Assembly: GCF_963422355.1 (NCBI RefSeq)
Contig: NC_085091.1
Coordinates: forward strand, 6,637,184-6,701,183
Direction: 5' to 3'
From: Corticium candelabrum
Taxonomy: Eukaryota > Porifera > Homoscleromorpha > Homosclerophorida > Plakinidae
DNA: 64,000 bases
In this document: positions 25,436 through 36,639 of the stretch, in pieces
How positions within the stretch are numbered: the first letter of the stretch is position 1
How the letters are laid out: each line of letters begins with the position of its first letter
Made by a program: the position numbers and the translations under genes
Notes under the pieces: model-generated
The model's database searches: none
The model's input: the letters and a program-made list of their open reading frames with translations, nothing else
What the model was told of the DNA's origin: nothing

Positions 25436-25794
25436 ACGTGCCGAGAATTTCAAATCTATTTTGCGCATGCGTAAACAATCTCGGCATGGTTACAATCTAA
25501 ACACGCGACACCGAGAAACCAAAAAATGCTTGGGTATACGCCATTGATGTGTGTTGCATTGTTACACATGATGAATGAAACAATCTACTTACGAAATAGT
25601 AAGGGCTCATGCTTGAATTACGCCCCATCTTTCAGAAATATAAAAAATAGTGACCTGTAGGAAATTGATCGTGGAAATACGGTAAGTAGTGCGCAGAGCG
25701 CGGATTTGCAGATGAACTGCCTGGCACACTAAACATCCAGATTGCCTTTACAAACCCTAGATGGCTAATGCAGAGGGAAACCATGCATATGTAA

Positions 25795-25920
25795 CTAACG
25801 CCAACTCCTGACTTATCCTAACCCTAACCTAACCCTAACCCTAGGCATAGCTTTAGCTCTAACTCTAACCCTAACTCCAACCCATAACCCTAACCCTACC
25901 CCAAATCTTTACCCTGAACC
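25795..25920 (-). repeat. interstitial telomere-like tract, opposite orientation
   Basis: Degenerate CCCTAA units (CCTAACCTAACCCTAACCCTA and variants), reading opposite to the tract at 25402. Confidence 0.8.
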
Positions 25921-26150
25921 TCAAACACGAAAAACTATAGAAATCCACGGTTTGTCAATATCCACGTACACTCTTTGCGCATGACGACATAAATATCCAC
26001 ATTTGGTTGCACGAGTGTAGCTCTAGCACGGGTGATGGGAGTGACTTGCACGAGTGTGGCTTGCACGGGAGGTAGGGTGCACGGGAGTGTCTGGCACAGG
26101 AGTTGCTTCACCGAATGGAAATTACCTAGGAGTGACTTCGCACGCCAGGC

Positions 26151-28885
26151 GCGGATCTAGGCATGGTGCACTTGGTGCACGTGCACCCTAACTCAGTGGA
26201 AGTGCCTTGAGAAATTTTTCCAGAGTTGGTCAGTCACACGCGTGTACAATATCAAAAAAAGCGGCAGGGCAGCTTGACTAACTTTGGAGTGAAGCGATTA
26301 AGATCGGAAGGCGGAGAGATTCCAGTGACACCTACTGGAAACCCCGAGCGTGAAACCAGCGCAGCTGTTGTTAGTGAGACCCCAAGACCCTACGCAGCCG
26401 TTGGTGAGTTGGGTCTAAGCTGCTTAAATCGTCCCTACGATGTTGGATTAGTATGTCTAACGTTTGCAAGGGCTATTTCATCACCTGACAGGTATCTACG
26501 CAAATTTTCTTTGAGACAAGTAAGATTAATTGATATCAACTTGTTTCAGGTTGAATCTACTCCAAAATATTGATCAGCCAAGCGATGATTTTGTATACCC
26601 TTTCGTCGAAGAGCATAGGAAGAAAAAGTGTAGCTTTTAACAAACATGGCTAAAGAAGTATTCATGGCTATGCTATTCGAAGCACTGCAATTGTGGATTC
26701 TGTGCCTCGGATCTGCTGTTTGCAACCGGAAACAATGTAGGAGCATTGGTGTCTTGGCCTCTCACTAACTTCTAAAAGGCCACGACGCTGCTCAAAGATC
26801 ATGAATCTTGTCAGTATCACAGAGACGCTCTGGTAGCTCTGGCTGGATTCACTGCTAGAATAATTCAAGATACGATTGCCAGTTATTCAGGAAGCACAGA
26901 CAGCTATTGCTAAGAGAGTGTGTAAGAACAGGTCGATACTGCGCTCAATAGTGAAGACCATAGTCTTCCTTGGTAAGCAAAATATTCCTTTCAGAGGCCA
27001 TAGTGATGACTGCAAGTGTACAGCTGAAAGTGGTCATAATCCTGAAAATTTCCAGCCCTGCTTGACTTTCGACTTGATTCTGGCGACAAAGAACTACAAG
27101 AACACTTCATGTCTGCCCCAAAGAACGCACTATATCGATCTAAACCAATCCAGAATGACTTGATTGACATCATAGGCAAATGGATCAGAGAGAAGATTGT
27201 GAATGAAATCTCCAAAGGCAAAGTATTTTGCCGTACTAGAAAATGAAGCAGCTGACTGTTCAAATATCGAGCAGTTGAGTCTAGTCATCAGATACGTTGA
27301 TGGTCAATGCGAATTGAAAGAAGACTTTATCGGATTTTTTCTTGTGAAGAGGGTATCTCTGGTAAAGCCTTAGCCTCTTTGATACTTGACACAATAAAGC
27401 GATATGAGCTAGATGCTGACTTCCTCAGAGGGCAGGGTTACGATGGTGCTGGAAACATGGCCGAAAATCTCAGGCTGTCAAGGCTAGAATTTAGGCAGAG
27501 TTTCCCAAGGCAGTGTATGTACATTGTGCATCCCATAAGCTTAATTTGGTCATTGTAGACGCTTGTAAAATACCAGCAGTAAAAAATGCCATGGGATTTA
27601 TAACCAAAGTAGTTGACTTTTTATATATTCCTCAAAGAGGCCGGCCTTCCTGGAAAAGGAAATTTGTGAGCAAGGCGAAGATCAGGCCACAATGAGAACA
27701 AAACTTCTAGGGCTTTGTAAACGCCCTGGATTCAGAGACACGATGCTCTAGATAACTTTGACCAACTATTTGCAACTCTCATAGTAGTATTCGAAGACAT
27801 CAAGGGTTCTTCTTCCATGATGGAACAAAGAAACCGTCACAGATGCTAGTACCCTTCTCCATTGTATAAGTCAGTTTGAGTTTGTGATTGCTTTCACCAC
27901 TATGTTAAAAGTGATGTTCATTGTAAAGGGTCTTAAGTGTCAAGCTACAGTCGTCCTCTATAGACATAAGTAAAGCGTATAAAGATGTAGACAGGACTTG
28001 CCAAGGGTTTCAGCATTTGAGAGACAACGTGTCGAAACACATTGACCGATGGTTCAAATATGCGGCTGAAAAAGTTCGTGAAGCTGTAGGGGAGTCGGAC
28101 TATGAGCCGTCCTTACCCCGACTTTGTAGTAGACAAAGGAATCGCGCTAATGTTTTAGCAGAGACGGCAGAAGAGTACTTTAGAAGGACTATTGCAATTC
28201 CGTTTTTGGATCACTTCCTTGGTCAAATAATGTAAGTTGGTGGTAAGGACGATCTCTCTTGTTTGTGCTGTTCAGGAAACTTTCTTTCTGACACGCAGAA
28301 GAAGTCAGTGCTTGACCTAAGCCTTGTACCTCTCGCTATGCGTACAGACCCCCTCTTGAAAAGACAAGCTGAACAGCTTGGAGCGTTTTACCAGACGGAT
28401 CTCCCTAGTCCTGCAACTTTTGACGAGGAGCTAGTATGCAGGAACGTTTACTGGCAGGGTTTCGAAATTGTAGAATTGCCCTTAACTCCGCAGCAAGGTC
28501 TCGCAGCCGTATGTAAATACACTCTTGAGAATTACTTGCACACTACTGGTAACCACTTGTAGTTGCGAGCGCAGCATATGTGGAATACGACGACTTAAAA
28601 CGTATTTGTGTTCCACAATGGGACCGACAAGACTTAACGGTCTCGCCTTGCTACATTTTTACTACGCTGTGGAAATAGACTACGAGGAAGTCATCAATAT
28701 ATTTGCCAGAAAACATCCCCGAAAGATGGAACTTATCAATATTCTAGACTCGGATGGCTAATTGGTACTTTATGGCGTAGTGCTGTTTCATAACTAATGA
28801 GCTTCTGTAAGTGGAGTTTCTGTTAATATCGAATACAGTTTTACTGATATTACTTGTGCAACCCCCCATCTTGGAGTTCTGGATC
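26151..28885 (+). mobile_element. hAT transposon (ZMYM1-like transposase), decayed
   Basis: Left end CAGGCGCGGATC and right end GATCCGCGCGTG are near-perfect inverted termini. A CACGC direct repeat flanks both. Coding pieces on the + strand follow the hAT order. First comes a charged N-terminus (KKRQGSLTNFG), then HRDALVALAGF (about 26817). Next are RGQGYDGAGNM (27439) and VHCASHKLNLV (about 27520), the conserved motifs of this transposase group. The helical insertion follows (28017-28562), then the C-terminal dimerisation part (RRLKTYLCSTMG, 28580-28760). Stops and frame changes separate nearly every block, so it is inactive. The composite unit's second copy lacks this insertion (continuous at about 50395), showing that it is younger than, or was lost after, the duplication. 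Confidence 0.85.
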
Positions 28886-28889
28886 CGCG

Positions 28890-29042
28890 CGTGCACGCAG
28901 TCTCTCTTATCGGCGACATTTTATCGAGTTAGTCTCTAATCGAGGTGTGGCGTGGTAGACTGCTAGACGGACGTGCTTCGGACAAGGAGACATGTCAAAA
29001 TCCGAAGTGTACAATCACTCGGAAAGTTTCAATCCCACTAGA
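28890..29042 (+). pseudogene. NNMT-like methyltransferase 5' fragment
   Basis: Matches the upstream region and first 16 or so codons of the gene at 34553 (ATG at 28992, reading MSKSEVYNHSESFNPT). It then switches abruptly to hAT sequence. The same junction exists at about 50540, so the truncation predates the block duplication. Confidence 0.8.
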
Positions 29043-29260
29043 GTCATTTAATTCAATTGGCACTACACGCAGCTAACGTCGAAAGATCTTTTAGCAAAAT
29101 GGAAGTCACAAAGGCAAGACTTTGAAATCGTCTGACAGAGGGAACTTGAAGCATCGCATGAGGATGGCAATCGAAAGTCTGAAGTAGCCAATTTTGATGA
29201 CGCTAGGGCAAATGACGTTATTGATGTGTTTGCTCTAGTAAAGCCAGAAAACTAAATTGT
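29043..29260 (+). mobile_element. hAT transposase C-terminal tail fragment
   Basis: Frame pieces read LIQLALHAANVERSFSKMEV, the hAT dimerisation motif (normally ..A..ERSFS....K), followed by RLTEGT and MRMAIESLK, with a stop at the arginine position. It is a different hAT lineage from the 26-28.9 kb element. A near-identical copy is at 50545-50740. Confidence 0.7.
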
Positions 29261-29714
29261 AGAAATAGGTTACGGGTAGTTTAGCTGAGCACATTTGTAG
29301 ATGACCAAGTATTTATAGTACAATTGTGCGCTCATCTTGTTCTGACTATGTAATATGCTATATATTGCAGCATAAATACCAGTTGCCATCAACGTTCCAA
29401 AAAACGTAATTGTAGTTCTAATCTTGGGGAAAATTCCCTAGCAGAAAGATGCCTGTGACGTGTATAAATCCCTAATATACTGTATATATGCGTGGAAATA
29501 TTAAAGTTTACTGTTTGAGTGATTTCGTCCATGGAATTCTTGGTATATTTTCTACAATCTCTTCAAAGACTTCAAGTGACACGTGCAACTAATAAAGACA
29601 ACGATTGCTTGCATTGCAACACATTTTACGTTAAAAACAGAAATGCTGTCATTTGTCTATTTCAACAACGATAACAATCTCTTCGTTCTTCACGTACTTT
29701 TCAGTAAAAAGAAA

Positions 29715-30508
29715 AGATTTAGAGAAACGAAGCGAAGCTTCTGCGCAACGACGTTATTCTAGCACCATCGAGGACCAGGCAGCACGACAGACGTTAGGGT
29801 TGCCAAAGCAATACTCAATGAACTCCTCATCTAGTTTTGCAGGATCTATTGTCATTTTGATGTCATAGTAATGCCAGCCAGCTAACGTAATCGTATGACG
29901 AAGTCTAAACGGCCACTTCAATTCACTGTCGTGGTCACCAGGGACAGAAATAATGCAGCACACAGGTCACCATCCACAGGCCGAATCTTTAATGCCCATT
30001 TGTATCCATCCGAATGAGCAAAGAAATGCTTAATTGTTGTGTACGGTACCTTACCATTTGAGACGGTAAACCGTACAATAGCTTTACCGCAACAGCACAC
30101 AATATCTTCACTTTGAGATGGAAACAGTTAAATGAGAGCAGAGTCTACAAAATGCAGTGATTCTTTGATCTGTTTGTTTTCATCTCTCAGTGTCTTGTTT
30201 TTATCTCTCAGTGCTTTCACCATCTGATGTTGTTTGATCTGATGCTGCACTACTGCTGTAGTTAAATGTTGCTCCATTTCATGTCTCTTAACCTGAAACA
30301 AACGCGCACTTAACGTATACCCAAACAAATTGCTTCAATAAAGATGTTACCGTAACGTCGCATCCCACGTCCTTGAAGACGCAAAGCAATAACGTATTGG
30401 GACAATCTCCTAACTCAGAAGCGTGATTTTTCAACTACAACAAATGATATCTAATATATACTTAAATATAGTGGATCATTTATCTAGTATATAAAGCTCA
30501 AATTGTGT

Positions 30509-30607
<99 letters not shown>

Positions 30608-31651
30608 TGTTCGCAATATGCCGCGATGTATTTTGGTCCGTTCGCATCCCAAATCGGCACGCAAACTTGGCATGCAAACTCGGCATGCAAAGGTAGATTT
30701 GCCTAAGAAATTAAAAGTATGCCCTGGGTCCCCTCTCGAGCGGTCTAACCCGCATAAATTTCTTGATGACGCAAACACTACACATTCCAGTCATTTCGAA
30801 CACATGCCCATACCAGTCCAGTCCTGTGTAGAATGTACGTGTTGTGTTGTCCCAAAGCTTCGAGCGATCGAAGATTTCTTGCCAATTGAAGCTATCCTCT
30901 TCTAGCGCTTGCGTTTCTCTCCAAATTCTGATTGCATTTGCTCTAAATCCAACCTACGCGTTTTCTGCACAGAGCTTTACACGGGGAGTGTGTCGATTTC
31001 TACCAAAAAAGCGAGAAGAGCAAGATTCCAGTTCGGTCAGAACATCCGGAACCTCGCAACAAAGATTGCTCACATGACGTGTCCACACGCTCTCAGACTG
31101 AGTCTTCCGTCAGAACTCTACAGTATCCTGCCCGTACGAAGGACGGAGCATGTATCTAGTTAGATATACAGGAAAGAACTCTTACGTGTCTTCTTTCCAC
31201 TTTCTTTCCACATTTCAAAGTGCAATCGATAGGTAATTTTGGACAGCAACTCCTAGGGCTCTAACACACGCATATGCAATCTTTACGTAAGAAAAAATTT
31301 CCCCTTTTTTGAAAACCTTCATATTACGACTTTCGACTTTTTCCTTGCAGCTGCCACAAGTTAGAAGAAGTCGAGGGCAGGTAACTGTTGTGTGATGAGA
31401 AAACTCACATCTTCGCACGCTGTTACCACAATCTTTGGGACACTCGACAATCTGAAACTTGCATTCGTTATGATGATCTTAGCACAAATAATGAAAAGAG
31501 TGTTCTGCTATTATTATATGCATCGTATCACCTGTATATAGTTCAGTTCTCCTATCCATTTACAAGCTTCTTGGGCAGACTTTGATGATCTATTAGTACA
31601 TTTGACTTTGAGAAAAAGCACTTTCCTCCTTACTTTCATATCTTTGAAGAC
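29715..31651 (-). pseudogene. TRAF6-like copy D, exons 3-7 (disabled)
   Basis: Exon 3 31651-31532 (one codon longer than copy A), exon 4 31477-31317, exon 5 31260-31186, exon 6 30434-30351, exon 7 30292 to about 29715. The zinc-finger exons are open (ECPKDCG, CPRLLLTC, CPKLPIDC, GDCPNTLLLC). Exon 7 has a Gln-to-stop change (TAA at 30128-30130) at the end of the coiled coil and a frameshift near 29950 inside TRAF-C. The intron between exons 5 and 6 carries a ~700-bp insert with a (TG)n array. No RING exon is found upstream. Exon 4 shares the displaced acceptor AG of copy C. Confidence 0.85.
30503..30607. repeat. (TG)n microsatellite
   Basis: About 100 bp of TG inside the exon 5-6 intron of TRAF copy D. 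Copy E (51975-51999) has only a short run at the same place. Confidence 0.95.
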
Positions 31652-31689
31652 CTAAATTTTAATTAAACAAAACAACGAATTGCAATATA

Positions 31690-32045
31690 CTCTTGTATGT
31701 AAAGTTCATGCCAGTTACGTTAATTCTATGTAATAAGTAGAACATCTACCAACTGTTTTCAATCCATTTGCTATTACTTAATATTATTACAACCATTCGA
31801 CAATGAAATTTACTAAATATGACTGACTGTGAAGACCACAGTAGAGCGATGTGAACATCTAAGTCCGCTAGCGCAAGCGCTTTAGTCTAGGAACTGCTTC
31901 TGTCACCTACTTAAATTAACGAGGACCAACTACTCTAGCTGTTGGAAAAGTATGAGTGACTAGCAACTTTTAGCTAAGAAAAGAAAAATCGACTGTCTCA
32001 CATTAGCTACTTCCAGGCCTTCAAAGGCGTTTCCGTCTTCTGGAC
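31690..32045 (-). repeat. TRAF intron 2 remnant, copy D
   Basis: Matches 22980-23310 (shared GACTGTGAAGACCACAGTAG, AAAAGTATGAGT). It stops near 32045 at a MITE. Confidence 0.6.
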
Positions 32046-32049
32046 TAGA

Positions 32050-32290
32050 CTATACAGGGCCGGATCCAGAGAGGGTTCAGGGGTTCAACCCCCTCTTTTC
32101 CAATAGGCGTGGTTCAATAATTCTATATTTTATATAAATTGTGTTTCCACAGTTGAACAGAAAGCTGTTGCATTATATTTTGGAAAGCTTGGTGGGATTC
32201 AGGTCGATGACTGCCAAAGAAATGGCATTTATAGTTTCCACTTGGTGGTAGAAACTTTACTAAATTTAAATTCAATTACTTAAAGGCTCT
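32050..32290. mobile_element. hAT-type MITE fragment (left end)
   Basis: Begins AGGGCCGGATCCAGAG and contains CCCCTCTTTTCCAATAGGCGTGG-type sequence, as in the fuller copy at 49270-49437. The right end is not recognised. Confidence 0.6.
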
Positions 32291-33045
32291 GTCTTCAATC
32301 AGCAATGTAAAAGGTACAAACGACGAACAGCAACGGCTTCGTCTTCATGGTAAATATCTTTTAGTTAGTTCTTCACCTGCTTGTAGGTATACCTATTTCT
32401 GCGAATAGTGAGTGTTCCGTGCTCAAATATGCCCCATGGTGACTATATAACGAAATAATATCAAACCAGCTATATCCGTGTGCCTCTAGCTATAGCAATG
32501 TATACATTAAATTTTTGAGATGAAATGAACACCCAGATAGAATCACTGACTGACGATTCGTGTTGTTTGTGTAGTAACGTGGTATTTGGTTACAATTCGT
32601 ATATACCGTAATTCTAAATCTTCTTAACTTAGTTAATTCAACTATTGTTCTTACAAAGGATATATCCTTCAGCAATCGTGCTAACAGTCACCTGCGCTAA
32701 CAGAAAAAGTGACGCCAACCTCTCGGAATGTTTCCGGGTATAAACATGCATGTGTATACGCCACTGAATTACTTGCGAAATAATAATGCCCAATGCTCGA
32801 ATTGCGGCAAGTGGTCCAGAACTAAGAAAATAGTGCCCTGTGTGGCACTAATCGCGGAAATACGTTTAGATGTGCGCAAAGCGCGGATTTGGGCAATCCA
32901 TGCGTGGATTGCCCGCACACTAAACATGCAGATTGCATGTACAAACCCTAGATAGCCAGTACAGAGTGAAACCATGCATATACATCTAATGCTAACCCCA
33001 CCTAACCCTAAACCTAACCCTATTAAGAGCACTCTCGCCAAAGTC
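32290..33045. repeat. composite repeat unit, short third copy
   Basis: Matches 24890-25930 and 47640-50100 in order but with deletions. Ends in a short CCCTAA tract (about 32995-33022). Confidence 0.65.
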
Positions 33046-33057
33046 AACAATTTCTCA

Positions 33058-34157
33058 GATGAAAGCTGTCACTTCATGACACAACCCCTAGTAACCGTTT
33101 ACTGCAGACTTCTACAATAACGAAGAAATAAAGCATTGAAATGTCCTGTGAGGGCGGATTTAGTACACGTATGTTTCTTTTCAGACTAAAGCATTGCTGG
33201 TTAGCAAGGAAGACCGATACCTGTGCATTTTTTCAAGGTAAAGATAGTGAGACATATGGTAGCAAGTTGTGATTTATTGAATAAAGCAAACTGGGACCCC
33301 AAAATTATCGTGATGTGTTTTTCTATTATTTGTCTAGTACTTGCGAAACTTAGTTAGGGTAGTGCTGCATGGGTTCCTTTGCTTGGCGGTACACCATTCT
33401 TGAACCTAAAATGAGTGTGATTTCTCAGTCGTTTAGTCTCTGCTTTGGCATGTGTATGAGACGCTACAGATGCAGTGAGCCTGGGCCACTGGCACTCTTC
33501 TCAGCATTGTTTTCATAGTTGCTGATTTTTAAACTGTGTTCTGCGGTCATGGCAGAGATTGCAGGTCCTTTAATTGAGCAGATACTGCCATACTTAGACG
33601 AACCTGAGGTAGACACAGACGAGCTTGATAATAGTGCATTAGAGACCGAACGTCTAGAGGAACCAAATCAGGGCCGTCTAGGCAACACCGACTCGTGTTC
33701 ATGTTCATGACTGGCTTTCAAAGCAGAAGAAACAGACACTGGATTGTATCACTCAGAATTCAGCCTTCTACAGAATTGTCTTGGAGCGTGAAGTTCTTCG
33801 CACACCCTTAGTGGCAAACATGGGTAGGTTGAGAGAACTTTTGGAGAAACCTTTGGCGAATTAGTTTGATGCATTTTATTAACAAGGCTGCACATTTACT
33901 GACTGCATTTGGGTTTTGCAGGGTACCACGTTTGGCTGCTTACAACTTGCTACTTGCTACCATATGTCACACAATCCTTACCTCGAAAAGTGCACAGGTA
34001 TCGGGCTTCCTTGTAACCAGCAATGGTTTAGTCTGAAAGAAACATACGGGTACTAATCACGCCCACACAGGATATTTCAATGCTCTATTTCTCCGTTATG
34101 GTAGAAGTCTGCAGTAAACGGTTGCTAGGTGTTGTGTCGTGACGTGACAGCTTTCAT
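33058..34157. mobile_element. foldback-like element around an unidentified coding relic
   Basis: Bases 33058-33255 are the reverse complement of about 33955-34157 (both contain the GTAAACGG/CCGTTTAC and TGCACAGGTATCGG-type core). The left arm extends to 33530, because that part matches 52320-52800 in reverse complement. Between the arms, 33540-33890 has frames reading MAEIAGPLIEQILPYLDEPE, LDCITQNSAFYRIVL and RLRELLEKPLAN. The DCIT.....F..V.L pattern faintly resembles the P2X7-type intracellular domain common in invertebrate repeat proteins; I am not sure of this. Frames are broken. Confidence 0.5.
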
Positions 34158-34195
34158 CAGAGAGATTGTTGATTTTATTGAGAGTTCTAATGTTA

Positions 34196-34552
34196 GGCCT
34201 GAACCTCAAATCGCACGAAAAACTATAGACATCCACGGTTGGTCACATCCACGTGCAGGCTTTGCGCATGATGACATAGCCCTTTTCCAAATTTGGTTGC
34301 ACAAGAGCCGCTCTAAAGCTTTAGCAAAGGTGATGGGAGAGACTTGCACGCGGGTGTGGCTTGCACGGAAAGTGGCGTGCGGGAGTGTCTGGCACAGGAG
34401 TGGCGTGCGGGAGTGTCTGGCACAGGAGTGGCTTCACCGGACGGAAGTTACCTAGGAGTGGCTTGTACGTGGTCTCGGCGACATTTTACACTAGTCCCTA
34501 CTCCAGGTGTGGCGTGGTAAACTGCAGACTGACGTGCTTCGGACAAGGAGGC
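34196..34552 (+). promoter_or_regulatory. upstream region of methyltransferase A
   Basis: Conserved in four places (25917-26150, 34196-34552, 50193-50490, 52829-53164) always 5' of a methyltransferase start, so it likely contains the promoter and 5' UTR. In this copy a 28-bp stretch ending GGCACAGGAGTGGCGTGC is tandemly duplicated (34380-34434); copy B has one. No TATA box is obvious. Confidence 0.45.
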
Positions 34553-35353
34553 ATGTCAAAGTCCGAAGTGTACAATAACTCGGAAAGTTTCAATCCCAAG
34601 AAGTACTCGAAAACTTTCCTATCCCTATCCTCCGATGCCGAGCCACTCGCTAGAGAGCTGACGCGTTTTCGATTACAGCAACTGCACGAGTTCTACGAGC
34701 AACACGGACCGCAACTGACTGGATGCAGAATACTGGAGTATGGTGGAGGCCCGGGTCACGTCTACCCTCTGATCAGTGCAGCACCGTATGCTTCAGAGAT
34801 CGTGTTTGCAGAGTACGCAGAGCAAAACCGGAAAGTAGCAGAAGAGTGGAGATCGAACAAGAGCGAAGCGTTAGACCTGACACCTCTTTTCCAACATGTC
34901 GTGAGCTCATTAGAAAGCAATAAGGACGAAAACGCAGTAGAACAAAGAGAGACGAGCGTCAGATCGCTAATTACTCAAATCGTGCCATGCGACATCAACG
35001 AATCCGACGCTCTGCGTGACGTCACTCTCCCGTTTGACGTCGTTTCTACTCACTTTTGCCTCGTCACTGCTGTCGCATCAGTGGAGCAGTACACGCTCGG
35101 TTTGCAAAAGCTGGCTCGACTATTGCGTCCGGGCGGAATGATTGTGATGACGGAGTCAATAGGAGGTACCTTCTATCGAGTGGAGGGTAAGAAGTTACAT
35201 AATTTGCACCTCGGCTCGACAGAAGTGGTTCAGCAATCTTTGGTACAAGCTGGATTCACTAATGTGTCAATGAAGACAATGAAACGACCACCTTCTGAAC
35301 TGAACGATATCGTAGAGTATGCATTTGTTACAGCTGTTTTGGCTTCTGCTTGA
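34553..35353 (+). CDS. NNMT/PNMT/INMT-family SAM-dependent methyltransferase A
   Basis: Single exon, 266 aa, close to the ~260-290 aa of vertebrate nicotinamide, phenylethanolamine and indolethylamine N-methyltransferases. It opens with the family's FNP..Y...F pattern (14-22). SAM motif I is LEYGGGPG (61-68). The acidic strand end is FAEYAEQN (85-92), equivalent to the TDYSDQN of NNMT. PCDIN (145-149), FDVVSTHFCL (161-170) and the LLRPGGMIVM strand (190-199) complete the fold. The class moves a methyl group from SAM to amines or pyridines in the cytosol; the substrate here cannot be read from sequence. The ATG at 34553 is chosen because all paralogues start there (MSKSEVYNNSE). The open frame runs further 5', but only through upstream DNA. 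Copy B differs at 3 residues. Confidence 0.9.
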   Translation: MSKSEVYNNSESFNPKKYSKTFLSLSSDAEPLARELTRFRLQQLHEFYEQHGPQLTGCRILEYGGGPGHVYPLISAAPYASEIVFAEYAEQNRKVAEEWRSNKSEALDLTPLFQHVVSSLESNKDENAVEQRETSVRSLITQIVPCDINESDALRDVTLPFDVVSTHFCLVTAVASVEQYTLGLQKLARLLRPGGMIVMTESIGGTFYRVEGKKLHNLHLGSTEVVQQSLVQAGFTNVSMKTMKRPPSELNDIVEYAFVTAVLASA

Positions 35354-36289
35354 ATGACAGACTAGCAGTCACAGAGTATGTTACTAAATCAATATGAAAG
35401 GCTATATTATCTGTCAGTTCAATACAAACTTCTATGTTGTGAGTGTGTACATGTGTGAGAAAGAGTGAGTGAGTGTGTCTGGTGCATGAGTAATGTGTAT
35501 ATATTTATTACCTGAAGCCCGAATATCCGGGCTAAGGGTATGGTATGTATATTTCGTATAGTTTTCTTGTTTGCTTTTGTGTAGAGCATAGTTACGAACT
35601 GTATCTGTTCAATTAACTAATTATACTTGGTAGCTGTGATGAAAAGATCACTTATACATTCAACGTACTACTTGCCATGTACTTGTACACTAAAAAACTA
35701 AACGTTAGGAGCTGCCAGATACTGGTCACGCTCCCACCTAACAGACAACAAACGGACAAACAAACAGTGGACTACATACAAAGAAACAAATAACAGACAG
35801 AGAGGCAGACAGACAGTTAAAGAACTTTATATAGTTACCTTGCTAGCATTGTATTATAGATGTATGTTTGAAATATATGTTATTTGACAGACAGGCAGAC
35901 AGATGATGTAAACGTTTAATTTAAATGGAAAGTATATGTATTGGCAGACAGACAGACAGATAGACATAGACAGACAAACAGACAGACATAGACACACAGA
36001 CAGATAAATTATTCTCATCCAGATTATACTTGTACATATGCTAGAGTTTTTAAAATACAAATCAGTTCTTGCAAACAACTTGACTTGAATGTCAAAATCA
36101 AATAATCTATCTAAATCACCATAATGAGGTGATAGTTTTGGAGTTTTCTAAGAATAACTTTGGCATTGCATCTTTGCAGAATTGTAGAATATCGTTTTCT
36201 CCAATACAACTTCAACATGGAAGCAATAATTATCTACTCATGTTGCATGTACCCTAGCATCAGCATGACTACTTAATTAATTGACGTAT
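35354..36289. other. methyltransferase A 3' flank
   Basis: No gene seen. It holds a small hairpin AGCCCGAATATCCGGGCT (35517-35534) and (GACA)n runs (35885-35905, 35943-36010). All are shared with 53966-54899, so this is part of the segmental duplication. Confidence 0.7.
35517..35534. repeat. small hairpin after methyltransferase A
   Basis: AGCCCG AATAT CCGGGCT, a 6-7 bp stem about 165 bp past the stop. Identical after copy B (54127-54144). It may influence the 3' end of the transcript, but this is only a guess. Confidence 0.5.
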
Positions 36290-36329
36290 CATAATTCAGT
36301 AATGATGTCATGGCATTCTTAGTAACACA

Positions 36330-36520
36330 CCAATAGCTAACTGTCCTCTCACAAGTAACACAACAATCCTGAATAGCTAACTGTCCTAAGACAACAATAG
36401 CTAACTGTTCTCTCTCAAATAGCACAACAATAGTTAACTGTCCTCTCTCAAATAACACAAGAATAGCTAACTGTCCTCTTTCAAATAATACAAGAATAGC
36501 TAATTGTCCTCTCACAAGAC
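36330..36520. repeat. minisatellite, ~33-36 bp unit
   Basis: Five to six copies of a unit like AATAGCTAACTGTCCTCTC plus AAATAACACAAG. Confidence 0.85.
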
Positions 36521-36639
36521 CTCAATAAACATGCAGGACTGTCCCTCCCATCCAGACAAGATTGAGGCCAGACAAACAAAGTATAAGGTGGGTGGTGCTA
36601 TAGATAGTTGATATGCAATTAGCTAAATAGATAGTGCTA

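Larger units (their letters stand above)
24340..26150. repeat. composite repeat unit, copy 1 (hairpin, AT-rich part, telomere-like tracts)
   Basis: Long similarity to 46990-50390, in order: a hairpin (24358-24425), AT-rich sequence, a part with CTTCGTCTTCGTGG, TTAGGG-type tract (25402-25430), about 350 bp, CCCTAA-type tract (25795-25920), then the sequence that normally lies upstream of the methyltransferase genes (25917-26150). A third, shorter copy lies at 32290-33045. No coding function is recognised. Confidence 0.75.

Noticed and set aside
34361..34552. N-terminal extension of methyltransferase A (64 extra codons)
   Set aside because: The extension differs between A and B because of a tandem repeat in non-coding DNA. 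Paralogue C aligns only from the MSKSEV/MSTSVSEV start.
35517..35534. bacterial-type terminator
   Set aside because: Short hairpin with no T-run, in eukaryotic DNA; kept only as a hairpin.
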